NCBI RefSeq assembly: GCF_014647915.1
Contig: NZ_BMQC01000001.1
Coordinates: 496,001-560,000 of the forward strand
From: Pilimelia terevasa
GTDB lineage: Bacteria; Actinomycetota; Actinomycetes; Mycobacteriales; Micromonosporaceae
Direction: 5' to 3'
DNA length: 64,000 nt
In this document: positions 17,101-24,538 of the stretch, piece after piece
Layout of the letters: every line of letters begins with the position of its first letter
Numbering within the stretch: position 1 is the stretch's first letter
Notes under the pieces: generated by a model
Told to the model about the DNA's origin: nothing
The model's database searches: none
What the model saw: the letters and a program-made list of their open reading frames with translations, nothing else
Translations under genes and position numbers: made by a program

Positions 17101-17882
17101 CCGGCGCCGTCGTGGAGGTGCCGGACGCGGACGCGCTGCGGGCGGTCCGGGAGGCGGTGTGCGCGGACCGCGAGGTCACGGTCGCGGCGGTGGAGGACGG
17201 GCTCGACGGCCCCGTCCCCGGCGGCTACCCCGACATCCGGATGGCGGTGCGCACCGGCGGCGGCCACGTCGGGCTGCTGCGGCTGTGCCTGCGCGACGTG
17301 GAGGACGCGGAGCGGTACGGCGCCGCCCTCGACGCGCTGCGCGCGGACGTCCTCGACGGCGGGCCCGGCCCGGTGGGCCGGCTGGTCGCCGGGGGGCTGC
17401 GGCGGCTCGCGGCGGACGCCGCCGCGCTCGCCGAGCCGGCGCCGCCGTCCGCGGCGCCGGCCGGCGCCCGGTACTTCCGCTGGCGGCTGACGCCGGTGAA
17501 GATCACGCCCGGCGACGGCCCGGCCGGCTGGCGGCTGTCGCTGGCCACGGGCGGGTGGGAGCGGATGCCCGACGCCGAGGTGGCGCTGCTGGCCGGCGGC
17601 CGGGACCGGCTGGCCCGCCGGCTGGACCGGGCGGCGTTCGTCCAGGAAGTCGAGGCCGAGCGGGCGCGGCTGCTGCGCGGCGTCGGGCCGGCGGCGGCGC
17701 TGTACGCGGTGGCCCGGGCGATCCGGCGGCGGGCGACGGCCGCGGACCGCACGCTCAGCGTCGAGGAGCGGGCGTGGGTCGTGGGGATCAGCCGGCGCAC
17801 GTACGCGCTGACCGAGGCCGACCTGGCCGACCGGGCGCAGCCGGGCGCCGACCCGCGGCCGGAGGTCGGGGACCCGTCCTGA
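14187..17882 (+). CDS. Large WXG100-headed polymorphic toxin-like protein (Tox-PL and RelA/SpoT-like domains)
   Basis: A 1231-residue protein. Residues ~1-185 match the WXG100-like head of type VII-linked toxins (GWPEVDERRLFALSDQWLGL, then a helical region with WAERAGTAVEAAKLTAWALLA). Residues ~185-590 are a Pro/Ala/Gly linker with DNA-level tandem repeats. Residues ~610-770 match the Tox-PL papain-fold toxin domain, with Cys638 (NAVDCALAFF), His740 (GNAHVWTAVN) and Asp755 (LFVDALTG) as a plausible triad. Residues ~945-1060 resemble a RelA/SpoT nucleotidyltransferase (RLVDLAGAVVEV, then GGYPDIRMAV), but the catalytic Glu region reads LLRLCLRD. The last ~140 residues are unassigned. It has no signal peptide. 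Delivery by type VII secretion is inference. Confidence 0.78.
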   Translation: MTGLPSPLADPREWPWGGPPWISDAVAAAAAGWPEVDERRLFALSDQWLGLAMALHAPRVDALAAGGRLLEVMGAGPAANSARAAWARLTEGEPGALDSVPEAARQLGVWAERAGTAVEAAKLTAWALLADLAADLAVVDLASALTDGAVAPVAEVLVGAVRERVDAVVHDLAGTLGRTVPDGAGDSGAGDSPDGSGAAFRGPARPGAAAPAEVSGVAPAGRGPAGASGRAPVAAAEPRPLSTASRPVIPAPRTPVPDHAPWPAPPTPRPPDAAGPARSTGAAARTVPTGADRPADQDPTGRPEAAAGATAERPAAPPAPPAAPSTAPGTPPASAAPPVPAAPPVPAAPPMPAAPSAPAVTSTGGTSADPPAVPAAPAGAGPRAAPSAPPAAPSAPPVAPSTPAVAPSAPAVTASGGLGTSPASPAARPAAASRAPAGDAVREAGDAGTDIGGTGDADIGAGVGSGSGVDSGGGVHSGGGVGSDASGGNSGVSGGAVSGSDGDASGPVAPGDGPPAAAAPAPAPRAGSGPGPAAAPETAGAPPAGGGAGTPPSRRWRGTPLAVDDDDSAVSRTRRYDAPGGHRRPPAAQQLAVELAIPRQAHGGAPRMTDPRAAEYLHLINPGGAAHDPGRAANAVDCALAFFETWARGRPRVAAPRTPDGYRGGDPVRGGGVSDDGVARIAEVTGGAFQNLCPRVGQAEVAAAQRAVNHALRNLHAHLRAVGPGAFAFLVHGWEGGNAHVWTAVNQDGAVLFVDALTGQVAEDAPLYGHYGRPYDGNVTALDALVLGPDGEPRPLPRHPAGLWGVAAGHDRPARADAAPAPTPATGWAAPARPPEPDLDLLMLDAPELAAAIAAGPGVRDALRAESSAVAMLWCVRGELAAGECVASWPPAAEAVQPDFDPARRHDPAYVAEYLDRAYAAAAAARPALAALAARVGAAPARVRPAAAPDRATAAARVRGWHGDAARLVDLAGAVVEVPDADALRAVREAVCADREVTVAAVEDGLDGPVPGGYPDIRMAVRTGGGHVGLLRLCLRDVEDAERYGAALDALRADVLDGGPGPVGRLVAGGLRRLAADAAALAEPAPPSAAPAGARYFRWRLTPVKITPGDGPAGWRLSLATGGWERMPDAEVALLAGGRDRLARRLDRAAFVQEVEAERARLLRGVGPAAALYAVARAIRRRATAADRTLSVEERAWVVGISRRTYALTEADLADRAQPGADPRPEVGDPS
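15192..15263 (+). repeat. Four 18-bp tandem repeats in the toxin linker
   Basis: Four units of GCACCGCCCGTGCCGGCC, the last two with substitutions, encode Ala-Pro-Pro-Val-Pro-Ala-type hexapeptides in frame. They lie in the low-complexity linker and can expand or contract without shifting the frame. Confidence 0.85.
15339..15422 (+). repeat. Four 21-bp tandem repeats in the toxin linker
   Basis: Four consecutive 21-bp units of the form GC(G/A)CC(C/T)TCC(G/A)CTCC(G/T)(C)CCGT encode Ala-Pro-Ser-Ala-Pro-x-Val heptapeptides in frame, a second independent minisatellite in the linker. Confidence 0.8.
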
Positions 17883-17967
17883 GCGGGGCGGCCGTGGCGG
17901 GCCGCCGGGGCGCGGCCGCGTTGGTTAGGCTCTGCCCGTTGTCGTCGTGCGGAACAGGAGCACCGTC

Positions 17968-19383
17968 GTGTCCGAGCTGTCCCACCCGGCCGTGGTCGAC
18001 CTCGCGCCGTTCGTCAAGGCGTACGACGTCCGGGGCACCGTGCCCGACCAGCTCAACCCGCCGGTGGCCCGCGCGCTGGGCGCCGCGTTCGCGCAGACCC
18101 TGCGGGCCGGCGGCGACGACCGCGGCGCGGTGGTGGTCGCCTACGACATGCGCGACTCCTCCCCGGCCCTGGCCGCGGCGTTCGGCGACGGCGTGCGGGC
18201 GGAGGGCGTCGACGTGGTCGAGGCGGGGCTCGGCTCCACCGACCTGCTGTACTACGCCTCCGGCGCGCTGGACCTGCCGGGCGCGATGTTCACCGCGAGC
18301 CACAACCCCGCCCGGTACAACGGCATCAAGCTGTGCCGCGCCGGGGCCCGGCCGATCGGCCAGGACAGCGGCCTGACCGAGATCCGGGACCGCGCGCAGG
18401 CGCTGCTGGAGGGCGCCGCCCCGGCCGCCGGCGGCGCGGCCGCCCGCGAGGGCGTGGCCACCAGCCGGGACCTGCTCGCCGACTACGCCACCTACCTGCG
18501 CGGCCTGGTCGACCTGACGACGATCCGGCCGCTGACGGTCGTGGTGGACGCCGGCAACGGCATGGCCGGCCACACCGTGCCGGCGGTGCTGGGCGACGCG
18601 GTGCTGCCCACCCTCCCGCTGACGATCATCCCGATGTACTTCGAGCTGGACGGCACCTTCCCCAACCACGAGGCCAACCCGCTGGAGCCGGCGAACCTGG
18701 TGGACCTGCAGGCCGCCGTCCGCGCCCACGGCGCCGACCTGGGCCTGGCCTTCGACGGCGACGCCGACCGCTGCTTCGTGGTCGACGCCGACGGCGAGCC
18801 GGTCGCCCCGAGCACGATCACGGCGCTCGTCGCCGTCCGGGAGCTGGCCCGGCACCCCGGCGCCACGGTCATCCACAACCTGATCACCTCCAGCGCCGTC
18901 GCGGAGATCGTCGCCGAGAACGGCGGCCGGCCGGTGCGCACCCGGGTCGGCCACTCCTTCATCAAGGCCGAGATGGCCCGGACCGACGCGGTGTTCGGCG
19001 GCGAGCACTCGGCGCACTACTACTTCCGGGACTTCTGGTTCGCCGACACCGGGATGCTCGCGGCGATGCACGTGCTGGCCGCGCTCGGCGGGCAGAGCCG
19101 GCCGCTGGCCGAGCTGGTCGGCGACTACTCGCGGTACGCGGCGTCGGGCGAGATCAACTCGACGGTGACCGACCAGCGCGCGAAGCTGGCCGAGGTCCGC
19201 GCCCTGTTCGCCGGGGAGAAGTCCGACGACCTGGACGGCCTGACCGTGCTGTTCGCCGACGGCGCCTGGATCAACCTGCGCCCGTCGAACACCGAGCCGC
19301 TGCTGCGCCTCAACGTCGAGGCGCCCGACGCCGCGCGGATGAGTGCGTTGCGCGACCAGGTGTTGGCGGTCGTCCGCCGTTAG
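17968..19383 (+). CDS. manB: Phosphomannomutase
   Basis: A 471-residue alpha-D-phosphohexomutase interconverting mannose-6-P and mannose-1-P for GDP-mannose and mannolipid or glycan synthesis. All four signatures are present: active-site TASHNPARYNGIKL, metal loop FDGDADRCF, sugar loop GGEHSAHYYF and phosphate-binding RPSNTEPLLRL. GTG 17968 follows AGGAG by 8 nt. A TAGGCT hexamer at 17926 gives a leadered transcript. It is the first gene of the mannose module (Trm112, SIS, CDF, manA) and corresponds to Rv3257c. Confidence 0.95.
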   Translation: MSELSHPAVVDLAPFVKAYDVRGTVPDQLNPPVARALGAAFAQTLRAGGDDRGAVVVAYDMRDSSPALAAAFGDGVRAEGVDVVEAGLGSTDLLYYASGALDLPGAMFTASHNPARYNGIKLCRAGARPIGQDSGLTEIRDRAQALLEGAAPAAGGAAAREGVATSRDLLADYATYLRGLVDLTTIRPLTVVVDAGNGMAGHTVPAVLGDAVLPTLPLTIIPMYFELDGTFPNHEANPLEPANLVDLQAAVRAHGADLGLAFDGDADRCFVVDADGEPVAPSTITALVAVRELARHPGATVIHNLITSSAVAEIVAENGGRPVRTRVGHSFIKAEMARTDAVFGGEHSAHYYFRDFWFADTGMLAAMHVLAALGGQSRPLAELVGDYSRYAASGEINSTVTDQRAKLAEVRALFAGEKSDDLDGLTVLFADGAWINLRPSNTEPLLRLNVEAPDAARMSALRDQVLAVVRR

Positions 19384-19459
19384 GCTCGTGATCGGGGACC
19401 CGTCGGTGGGTCCGCCACGCCCGTCGAGGGCGACCGCGTCGTGTGAAGGGAGTCGTCCG

Positions 19460-19654
19460 GTGTCCCTGGACCCCGCTCTGCTGGAGATCCTCGCCTGCCC
19501 GGACACGCACCACACCCCGCTGGCGTACGACGCCGCCGGTCAGACCCTGACCTGCGGCGAGTGCCGGCGGGTGTTCGAGGTGCGCGACGGCATCCCGGTC
19601 CTGCTGCTGGACGAGGCCCGCCCGGCCGCGGCCGGCGACGGGGACGCGCGGTGA
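19460..19654 (+). CDS. Trm112 family protein
   Basis: A 64-residue Trm112-type zinc-ribbon-like protein: LLEILACPDTHHTPLAYD, then TLTCGECRRVFEVRDGIPVLL. The first C-x-x-C is reduced to a single Cys followed by histidines, while the second (CGEC) is intact. Family members activate methyltransferases or serve as small partners; in actinobacteria the gene is fixed before the SIS gene. GTG 19460 follows GAAGGGAG. Its TGA overlaps the next GTG. Confidence 0.88.
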   Translation: MSLDPALLEILACPDTHHTPLAYDAAGQTLTCGECRRVFEVRDGIPVLLLDEARPAAAGDGDAR

Positions 19655-20856
19655 CGGCGCCGCTGGAGGGCAACGCCGGCCTCTCGGGCCGGCGGGAGCC
19701 GGACGAGAAGGTCCTGGACGACGAGCGGGCCATCGCCGCGGGCGACCCCGGCGACGCACTGATGGCGACGGCGTGGGCCGGCCGGCAGCTCCGCGAGGCC
19801 GCCACGCTGGCGGCCGAGGCGCACCTGACCGACCTCGCCGACGAGGGCCGGCCGCGCGCGGTCGTGGTGGCCGGGGTCGGCACCGCCGCGCGCACCGGCG
19901 AGATCCTGGCCATGGTCGCGGGGTCCCGCTGCCAGGTGCCGGTACTGGCACACCGCAGCGCGGGCGTACCGGGCTGGGTCGGCGCCGCCGACGTCGTGAT
20001 CGCGGTGTCCGCGTCCGGCCGGTCGCCCGAGGCCATCCACGCCGCCGAGGCGGCCAGCCACCGCGGCGCCCGGCTCGTCGCGGTCGGCGCCCCGGAGTCC
20101 GAGCTGCACCAGCTCGCCGAGCGCGCGCGGGCGCCGTTCATCCCGGTGCCGCGGCGCGCGCCGGCCCGGTTCAGCATGTGGGGCCTGACGGTGCCGGTGC
20201 TGCTGGCGGCGCGGGCGCTGGGCCTGGTCAACGTCCGCGAGGCCGACCTGGCGGAGACCGCGAACCGCCTGGACATGGACGCCGAGCGCTGCCGCCCGGG
20301 CCTGGAGTCGTTCGTCAACCCGGCCAAGTCGCTGGCCATGGACCTGGCCTGCGCGCTGCCCGTCGTCTGGGGCTCCTCGCCGCTGGCGACCGTCGCCGCC
20401 CGCCGCTTCGGCGACGTGCTGGCCGCCAACGCCCGCTACCCGGCCATCGCCGGGGCGCTGGGCGAGGCCGGCCGCGGCCGGGTGGGCCTGCTCGACGGCG
20501 TCTTCGGCGGGCTCACCGAGTCGGCCCGGGACATCTTCGCCGACCCCGACGAGCACGCCGAGTCGACGCGGCTGCGCCTGGTGCTGCTGCGCGACGGCGG
20601 CCTGAGCCTCGACGACGAGGACCACGACGAGCCGCTGGCCGTCGAGGAGCGCCGCGCCGACGCGATCCAGTCCCTGGCCGAGCGGCGCGGGGTGCGGGTG
20701 AGCGTCGTCACGGCGGAGGGCGGCTCCGCGCTGGAGCGGCTAGCCTCGCTGATCGCGGTGCCCGACTTCGCCTCGCTGTACCTGGCCATCGCCCACGGTC
20801 TCGATCCGATGGCGGTCCCCGCCGTCTCGGAGATGAAGGAGCTGTCCACGCAATGA
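19651..20856 (+). CDS. SIS-domain protein (phosphoglucose/phosphomannose isomerase-like, Rv3256c type)
   Basis: A 401-residue protein with a double sugar isomerase fold: VVVAGVGTAARTGEILA and VIAVSASGRSPEAIHAAE in the first SIS lobe, WGSSPLATVAARRFGDVLAANA in the second. The family is annotated as a bifunctional phosphoglucose/phosphomannose isomerase-like protein, but its activity in actinobacteria is uncertain. GTG 19651 overlaps the Trm112 stop (GTGA), and its TGA overlaps the ATG at 20853 (ATGA). Position between manB and manA supports a role in mannose-phosphate metabolism. Confidence 0.87.
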   Translation: MTAPLEGNAGLSGRREPDEKVLDDERAIAAGDPGDALMATAWAGRQLREAATLAAEAHLTDLADEGRPRAVVVAGVGTAARTGEILAMVAGSRCQVPVLAHRSAGVPGWVGAADVVIAVSASGRSPEAIHAAEAASHRGARLVAVGAPESELHQLAERARAPFIPVPRRAPARFSMWGLTVPVLLAARALGLVNVREADLAETANRLDMDAERCRPGLESFVNPAKSLAMDLACALPVVWGSSPLATVAARRFGDVLAANARYPAIAGALGEAGRGRVGLLDGVFGGLTESARDIFADPDEHAESTRLRLVLLRDGGLSLDDEDHDEPLAVEERRADAIQSLAERRGVRVSVVTAEGGSALERLASLIAVPDFASLYLAIAHGLDPMAVPAVSEMKELSTQ

Positions 20857-21782
20857 GCGCCGGAGGGGGTACGAAGGCGATCGTCGCCGCGCTGGTGGCC
20901 AACCTCGGCATCGCGGTCACGAAGTTCGTCGCCTTCGCGCTGACCGGGTCCTCGTCGATGCTGGCCGAGTCGATCCACTCGGTGGCGGACTCGGGTAACC
21001 AGGGGCTGCTCCTGGTGGGCGGCCGCCGGGCGCGGCGCGCGGCGACCCCGCGGCACCCCTTCGGCTACGGGCGCGAGCGCTACATCTACGCGTTCATCGT
21101 GGCGATCGTGCTGTTCAGCGTGGGCGGCCTGTTCGCGCTGTACGAGGCGTACCACAAGTGGCACGACCCGGAGCCGATCGACAGTTGGCAGTGGGTGCCG
21201 GTGGTCGTGCTCGTGGTGGCGATCGTGCTGGAGTCGTTCTCCTTCCGCACCGCGATCGTGGAGTCCCGGGCGGTCAAGGGCCGGGCGACGTGGACCCAGT
21301 TCATCCGCCGCGCCAAGGCGCCCGAGCTGCCCGTGGTGCTGCTGGAGGACCTCGGCGCCCTGGTCGGGCTGGTCCTGGCCCTAGTCGGCGTCGGGATGAC
21401 CCTGATCACGGGCGACGGCCTGTGGGACGCCGCCGGTACCGCCGCGATCGGGGTCCTGCTGGTGGCCATCGCGGTGATCCTGGCGCTGGAGACCAAGAGC
21501 CTGCTGCTGGGCGAGGGGGCCACGGACGAGGACGTCGCGGCGATCGAGCGCGCCATCGTCGCCGGCCCCGAGGTCGCCGGCATCGTCCACATGAAGACGC
21601 TGCACCTGGGCCCCGAGGAGCTGCTCGTCGCCGTGAAGGTGGCCGTCCGGCACGACGAGAGCGCCGCCGACGTGGCCCGGGGGATCGACGCGGTCGAGGC
21701 GCGGGTACGCGCGGCCGTGCCGATCGCCCGGGTCATCTACGTCGAGCCCGCGCTGGTGCCGGCCGCGGCCGCCGCCGGCTGA
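20853..21782 (+). CDS. Cation diffusion facilitator transporter
   Basis: A 309-residue membrane protein. TM helices begin at KAIVAALVANLGIAVTKFVAFALTG; the metal-site helix reads SSSMLAESIHSVADSGNQ, a variant of the CDF H/D-x3-D signature. A further helix pair contains LLEDLGALVGLVLALVG and the C-terminal cytoplasmic domain of the family follows (TDEDVAAIERAIV, HMKTLHLGPEELLVAVKV). It probably exports Zn2+ or Mn2+ in exchange for protons. ATGA overlap couples it to the SIS gene. A divalent-metal link to the neighbouring Zn-dependent ManA is possible but not shown. Confidence 0.9.
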   Translation: MSAGGGTKAIVAALVANLGIAVTKFVAFALTGSSSMLAESIHSVADSGNQGLLLVGGRRARRAATPRHPFGYGRERYIYAFIVAIVLFSVGGLFALYEAYHKWHDPEPIDSWQWVPVVVLVVAIVLESFSFRTAIVESRAVKGRATWTQFIRRAKAPELPVVLLEDLGALVGLVLALVGVGMTLITGDGLWDAAGTAAIGVLLVAIAVILALETKSLLLGEGATDEDVAAIERAIVAGPEVAGIVHMKTLHLGPEELLVAVKVAVRHDESAADVARGIDAVEARVRAAVPIARVIYVEPALVPAAAAAG

Positions 21783-21786
21783 GTCG

Positions 21787-22986
21787 GTGGAGGCGCTCGC
21801 CAACCCGGTGCAGGGGTACGCCTGGGGCTCCCGCTCGGTGATCGCGGCCCTCCAGGGCCGCCCGGTCCCGTCGCCGGGGCCGGAGGCGGAGCTGTGGATC
21901 GGCGCCCACCCGTCGGCGCCCTCGCTGGTGCGGCGCGCCGACGGCGACCGCCCGCTGACCGACGTGATCGCCGCGGACCCGGCGGCGGTCCTCGGCGACG
22001 CGGTGCTGGCCCGGTTCGGGGCGCGGCTGCCGTACCTGCTCAAGGTGCTGGCCGCGGAGCAGCCGCTGTCGTTGCAGGCCCACCCGGACCAGGCGCGGGC
22101 GCGGGCGCGCTTCGAGGCCGGCGACCCGTCCTACGTCGACCCGTTCCACAAGCCCGAGGTGCTGGTGGCGGTGACGGAGTTCCGCGGGCTGTGCGGCTTC
22201 CGCGAGCCGGGCCGCTCGGCGCGGCTGCTGGGCGCGCTGGCGGTGCCGGCGCTGGAGCCGGTCGTCGCCGCCCTGGCCGCGGGCGCGCTGCGCGCGGCCG
22301 TCGAGGCGCTGCTGACCTGGCCGGCGGGGGAGCGGGCGGCGCTGCTGGGGGCGGTGGGCGCCGCGCTGGCGGCGCGCCGGCCCGGCGACCGGTACGCCGA
22401 GGAGTACGCGACCGCCGCCGGGCTGCTGGCGCGCCACCCCGGGGACGTCGGGGTGGTGGTGGCGCTGCTGCTGCACCACGTGACGCTGGCGCCGGGCGAG
22501 GCGATCTGGATGCCGGCCGGTAACCTGCACGCCTACCTGTCCGGTACCGGCATCGAGCTGATGGCCGCCAGTGACAACGTGCTGCGCGGCGGCCTCACCC
22601 CGAAGCGGGTGGACGTGCCCGAGCTGCTGCACGTGCTGCGGTTCGCGCCGCTGGCCGACCCGGTCCTGCGGGCGGTGCCGGTGACCCGGGGGGTGCGCTG
22701 CTGGCCGGTGCCGGTGGAGGACTTCGCGCTGTACGAGGTGCGGCTGGACGCCGCCCACCCGGCGGTCGAGCTGGACGTGCCGGGCCCCCGCACGCTGCTG
22801 TGCCTGTCCGGCGCGGTCGAGGCCGACGACGGCGACAAGCCGCTGCGGCTGGCGGCGGGGGAGGCGGCGTTCGGCCCGGCGACGGCGCCGCCGCTGCGGC
22901 TGTCCGGCGCCGGCACGGTGTACCTGGCGACCCCGAACCTGGCCGCCCCGGCGGCCGTCGACCCGGCCGTCCCGGACCGGCGCTGA
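21787..22986 (+). CDS. manA: Mannose-6-phosphate isomerase, class I
   Basis: A 399-residue zinc enzyme converting fructose-6-P to mannose-6-P. The cupin zinc-ligand motifs are present: LSLQAHPDQARAR (Gln and His), YVDPFHKPEVLVAV (Glu) and AIWMPAGNLHAYLSGTGIELM (His), followed by ASDNVLRGGLTPKRVDVPELL. GTG 21787 starts 4 nt after the transporter stop, so it is in the same operon as manB. It supplies manB with mannose-6-P. Strong inverted repeat at 22996 ends the operon. Confidence 0.95.
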   Translation: MEALANPVQGYAWGSRSVIAALQGRPVPSPGPEAELWIGAHPSAPSLVRRADGDRPLTDVIAADPAAVLGDAVLARFGARLPYLLKVLAAEQPLSLQAHPDQARARARFEAGDPSYVDPFHKPEVLVAVTEFRGLCGFREPGRSARLLGALAVPALEPVVAALAAGALRAAVEALLTWPAGERAALLGAVGAALAARRPGDRYAEEYATAAGLLARHPGDVGVVVALLLHHVTLAPGEAIWMPAGNLHAYLSGTGIELMAASDNVLRGGLTPKRVDVPELLHVLRFAPLADPVLRAVPVTRGVRCWPVPVEDFALYEVRLDAAHPAVELDVPGPRTLLCLSGAVEADDGDKPLRLAAGEAAFGPATAPPLRLSGAGTVYLATPNLAAPAAVDPAVPDRR

Positions 22987-22995
22987 ACGGCGGCC

Positions 22996-23028
22996 GGGTC
23001 CGCGGGCGGCGCTTCCCGCCGCGGACCC
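22996..23028. terminator. Bidirectional terminator between manA and the lectin gene
   Basis: GGGTCCGCGG (22996-23005) and CCGCGGACCC (23019-23028) form a perfect 10-bp stem with a 13-nt loop, between two convergent genes. Confidence 0.65.
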
Positions 23029-23041
23029 CGCCGCCGGGCGG

Positions 23042-24031
23042 TCAGCCGCGGGGGAGCCGCTGGCCGTAGATCTTGTTGTCGGTGCCGCGGACGAAGACGT
23101 ACAGGAAGTTGCCCTGGGTCAGGGCGCCGGGGCCGGACAGCGTCGCGCCGCCGCCGGGGACCTCGGTCCACCGGGTCCACGCGCCGTCGGCGGTGTCGTT
23201 GCGGTAGATCTTGTTGTCGGTACCGCGGACCAGCAGGTGGAGCTGCTGCCGGTACGCCGCCAGGCCGGGCCCGTCGACGGTGGCGCCGCCGCCGGCCACC
23301 TCCTGCCAGGTCTGCCAGCCGCCCTTGCGGTCCCGCGACGCGGCGTAGACCTTGTTGTCGGTACCGCGGACGCTCACGTGCACCCGGCTGCCCGCGGCGG
23401 CCGCGGCCGGCCCGGACGGCGTGGCGCCCCCACCCGGGACCTCCTTCCAGCCGCCCCAGCCGCCGTTGGCGGCGCGGGTGTTCTCGTAGATCTTGTTGTC
23501 GGTGCCGCGGACGTAGCTGTGCAGTACCTGGCGGTCGGCGGCCAGCGCCGGCATGTCCGGGGTGGCCCCGCCGCCGGGCAGCTCCTTCCAGCCGCTCCAC
23601 CGGCCGGCCGACAGGACGTTCTCGTAGATCCTGTTGTCGGTGCCCCGCACGACCAGGTGCAGGGCGCCGCCGACGACCGCCGCCGCCGGCCCGGACGTGG
23701 TCCGGCCCCCGCCGGCCACCTCGGCCCAGCCGCTCCAGCCGACCCCGTCGAACCGGTTGGCGTAGATCCTGTCGTCGGTGCCGCGGACGAACACCCAGGT
23801 GTCGTCCTCGTAGGCCACGCTGCCGGGCGCGGCGGTGGTGGCGCCGTTGCCGGGCAGTTCGGCCCAGCCGGCGGCGGTGGCGGTCAGCGGCGGCGGCGCG
23901 GGCGCCGCGGCACCGGCGGGCGCAGCGGCACCGGCGGGCGCCGCGGCGACGGCCGGGGCGAGCAGGGCGGCGGTGGAGAGCAGGACCGCGCCGACCCCGG
24001 CGGCCGTGCGTGGGCGGGACACTCCGAGCAT
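23042..24031 (-). CDS. Secreted six-repeat lectin-like beta-propeller protein
   Basis: A 329-residue exported protein. The signal peptide (MLGVSRPRTAAGVGAVLLST, then ALLAPAVAAAPAGA) is followed by an Ala/Pro linker and six ~46-residue repeats, each with W-x-E-(L/V)-x-G-x-G-x-T and ending in VRGTDN(K/R)IY. The pattern resembles the PLL/tectonin-type propeller lectins that bind sugars at blade junctions. ATG 24031 is preceded by AAGGGGG. It is the only leftward gene in this stretch and is probably driven from the AT-richer spacer upstream. A carbohydrate-binding role is inferred from the repeat pattern. Confidence 0.82.
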   Translation of the reverse strand: MLGVSRPRTAAGVGAVLLSTAALLAPAVAAAPAGAAAPAGAAAPAPPPLTATAAGWAELPGNGATTAAPGSVAYEDDTWVFVRGTDDRIYANRFDGVGWSGWAEVAGGGRTTSGPAAAVVGGALHLVVRGTDNRIYENVLSAGRWSGWKELPGGGATPDMPALAADRQVLHSYVRGTDNKIYENTRAANGGWGGWKEVPGGGATPSGPAAAAAGSRVHVSVRGTDNKVYAASRDRKGGWQTWQEVAGGGATVDGPGLAAYRQQLHLLVRGTDNKIYRNDTADGAWTRWTEVPGGGATLSGPGALTQGNFLYVFVRGTDNKIYGQRLPRG

Positions 24032-24538
24032 GTCTATCCCCCTTGGACTGACGTGGCGTGTGGTCCCCCGTGATCGAACAAGGTGGATGCTAGGCCAGGT
24101 CGGTGCCGGGCGCTCGGCGAGCGCGGGGCCGTCGCGCAGTGTGTGCCGTGCGCCCTCCGGGGCGCCATGTCGTGTCCACCCGCGGCCGAATCTCCGTGAA
24201 ATCCTTGACAATCCGACTGCGTAGGGTAATTTAAGAAGTACGCAGCGTCATTGAGGCCACTGGTCCGTGTCGCGTGCGGGGTACCACTACCGGGGGGATG
24301 CACAGGGCGGCCGACTATGTCGACCGCCCTGTGCGCACGCGCGCACCGGCGCCGCCCCGACGCCTGCCCCGCCCTCCCTGCTCGCGCGGTCGGGCCAACT
24401 CCCGTGCCGGGTCGCCGGTGAGTGCCGCAGGTCTCCTGGCGCCGCCGCCCGCGCGGCCGGACGGGGGCCGGGGCGCGCCCGGTCGGCGAAGTAGGGTGGG
24501 GGGCCGCCTCACCTGATGTCGTACCGACAGGAGATCCG
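24032..24538. other. 507-bp spacer between the lectin gene and sahH
   Basis: Contains a rightward promoter with a downstream hairpin (24205-24333, listed separately), an AT-richer patch at 24185-24260, and near the right end a TAGGGT hexamer at 24492-24497 that could serve as the sahH -10 (leader ~40 nt). A short ORF at 24274 looks non-coding. I do not recognise a SAM or SAH riboswitch. Confidence 0.4.
24205..24333 (+). ncRNA. Candidate small transcript: promoter plus terminal hairpin
   Basis: TTGACA (24205-24210) and TAATTT (24227-24232), spaced 16 nt, form one of the best sigma-70-type promoters in the window. About 65 nt downstream, CACAGGGCGG (24301-24310) pairs with CCGCCCTGTG (24324-24333), extended by CGAC-TAT-GTCG, a 14-bp stem with one mismatch. 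A transcript from ~24240 to ~24335 would be ~95 nt without a credible ORF. It could instead be the leader of sahH. No T-tract follows. Confidence 0.4.

Noticed and set aside
12018..17882. Complete type VII secretion cluster
   Set aside because: No EccC-type ATPase, EccD or mycosin is present; only substrate-like and toxin-like proteins.
24274..24516. Short ORF in the sahH leader
   Set aside because: Arg/Pro-rich, crosses the perfect hairpin and has no Shine-Dalgarno.
24032..24538. SAM or SAH riboswitch upstream of sahH
   Set aside because: I could not match the known conserved cores; only a hairpin and promoter are visible.
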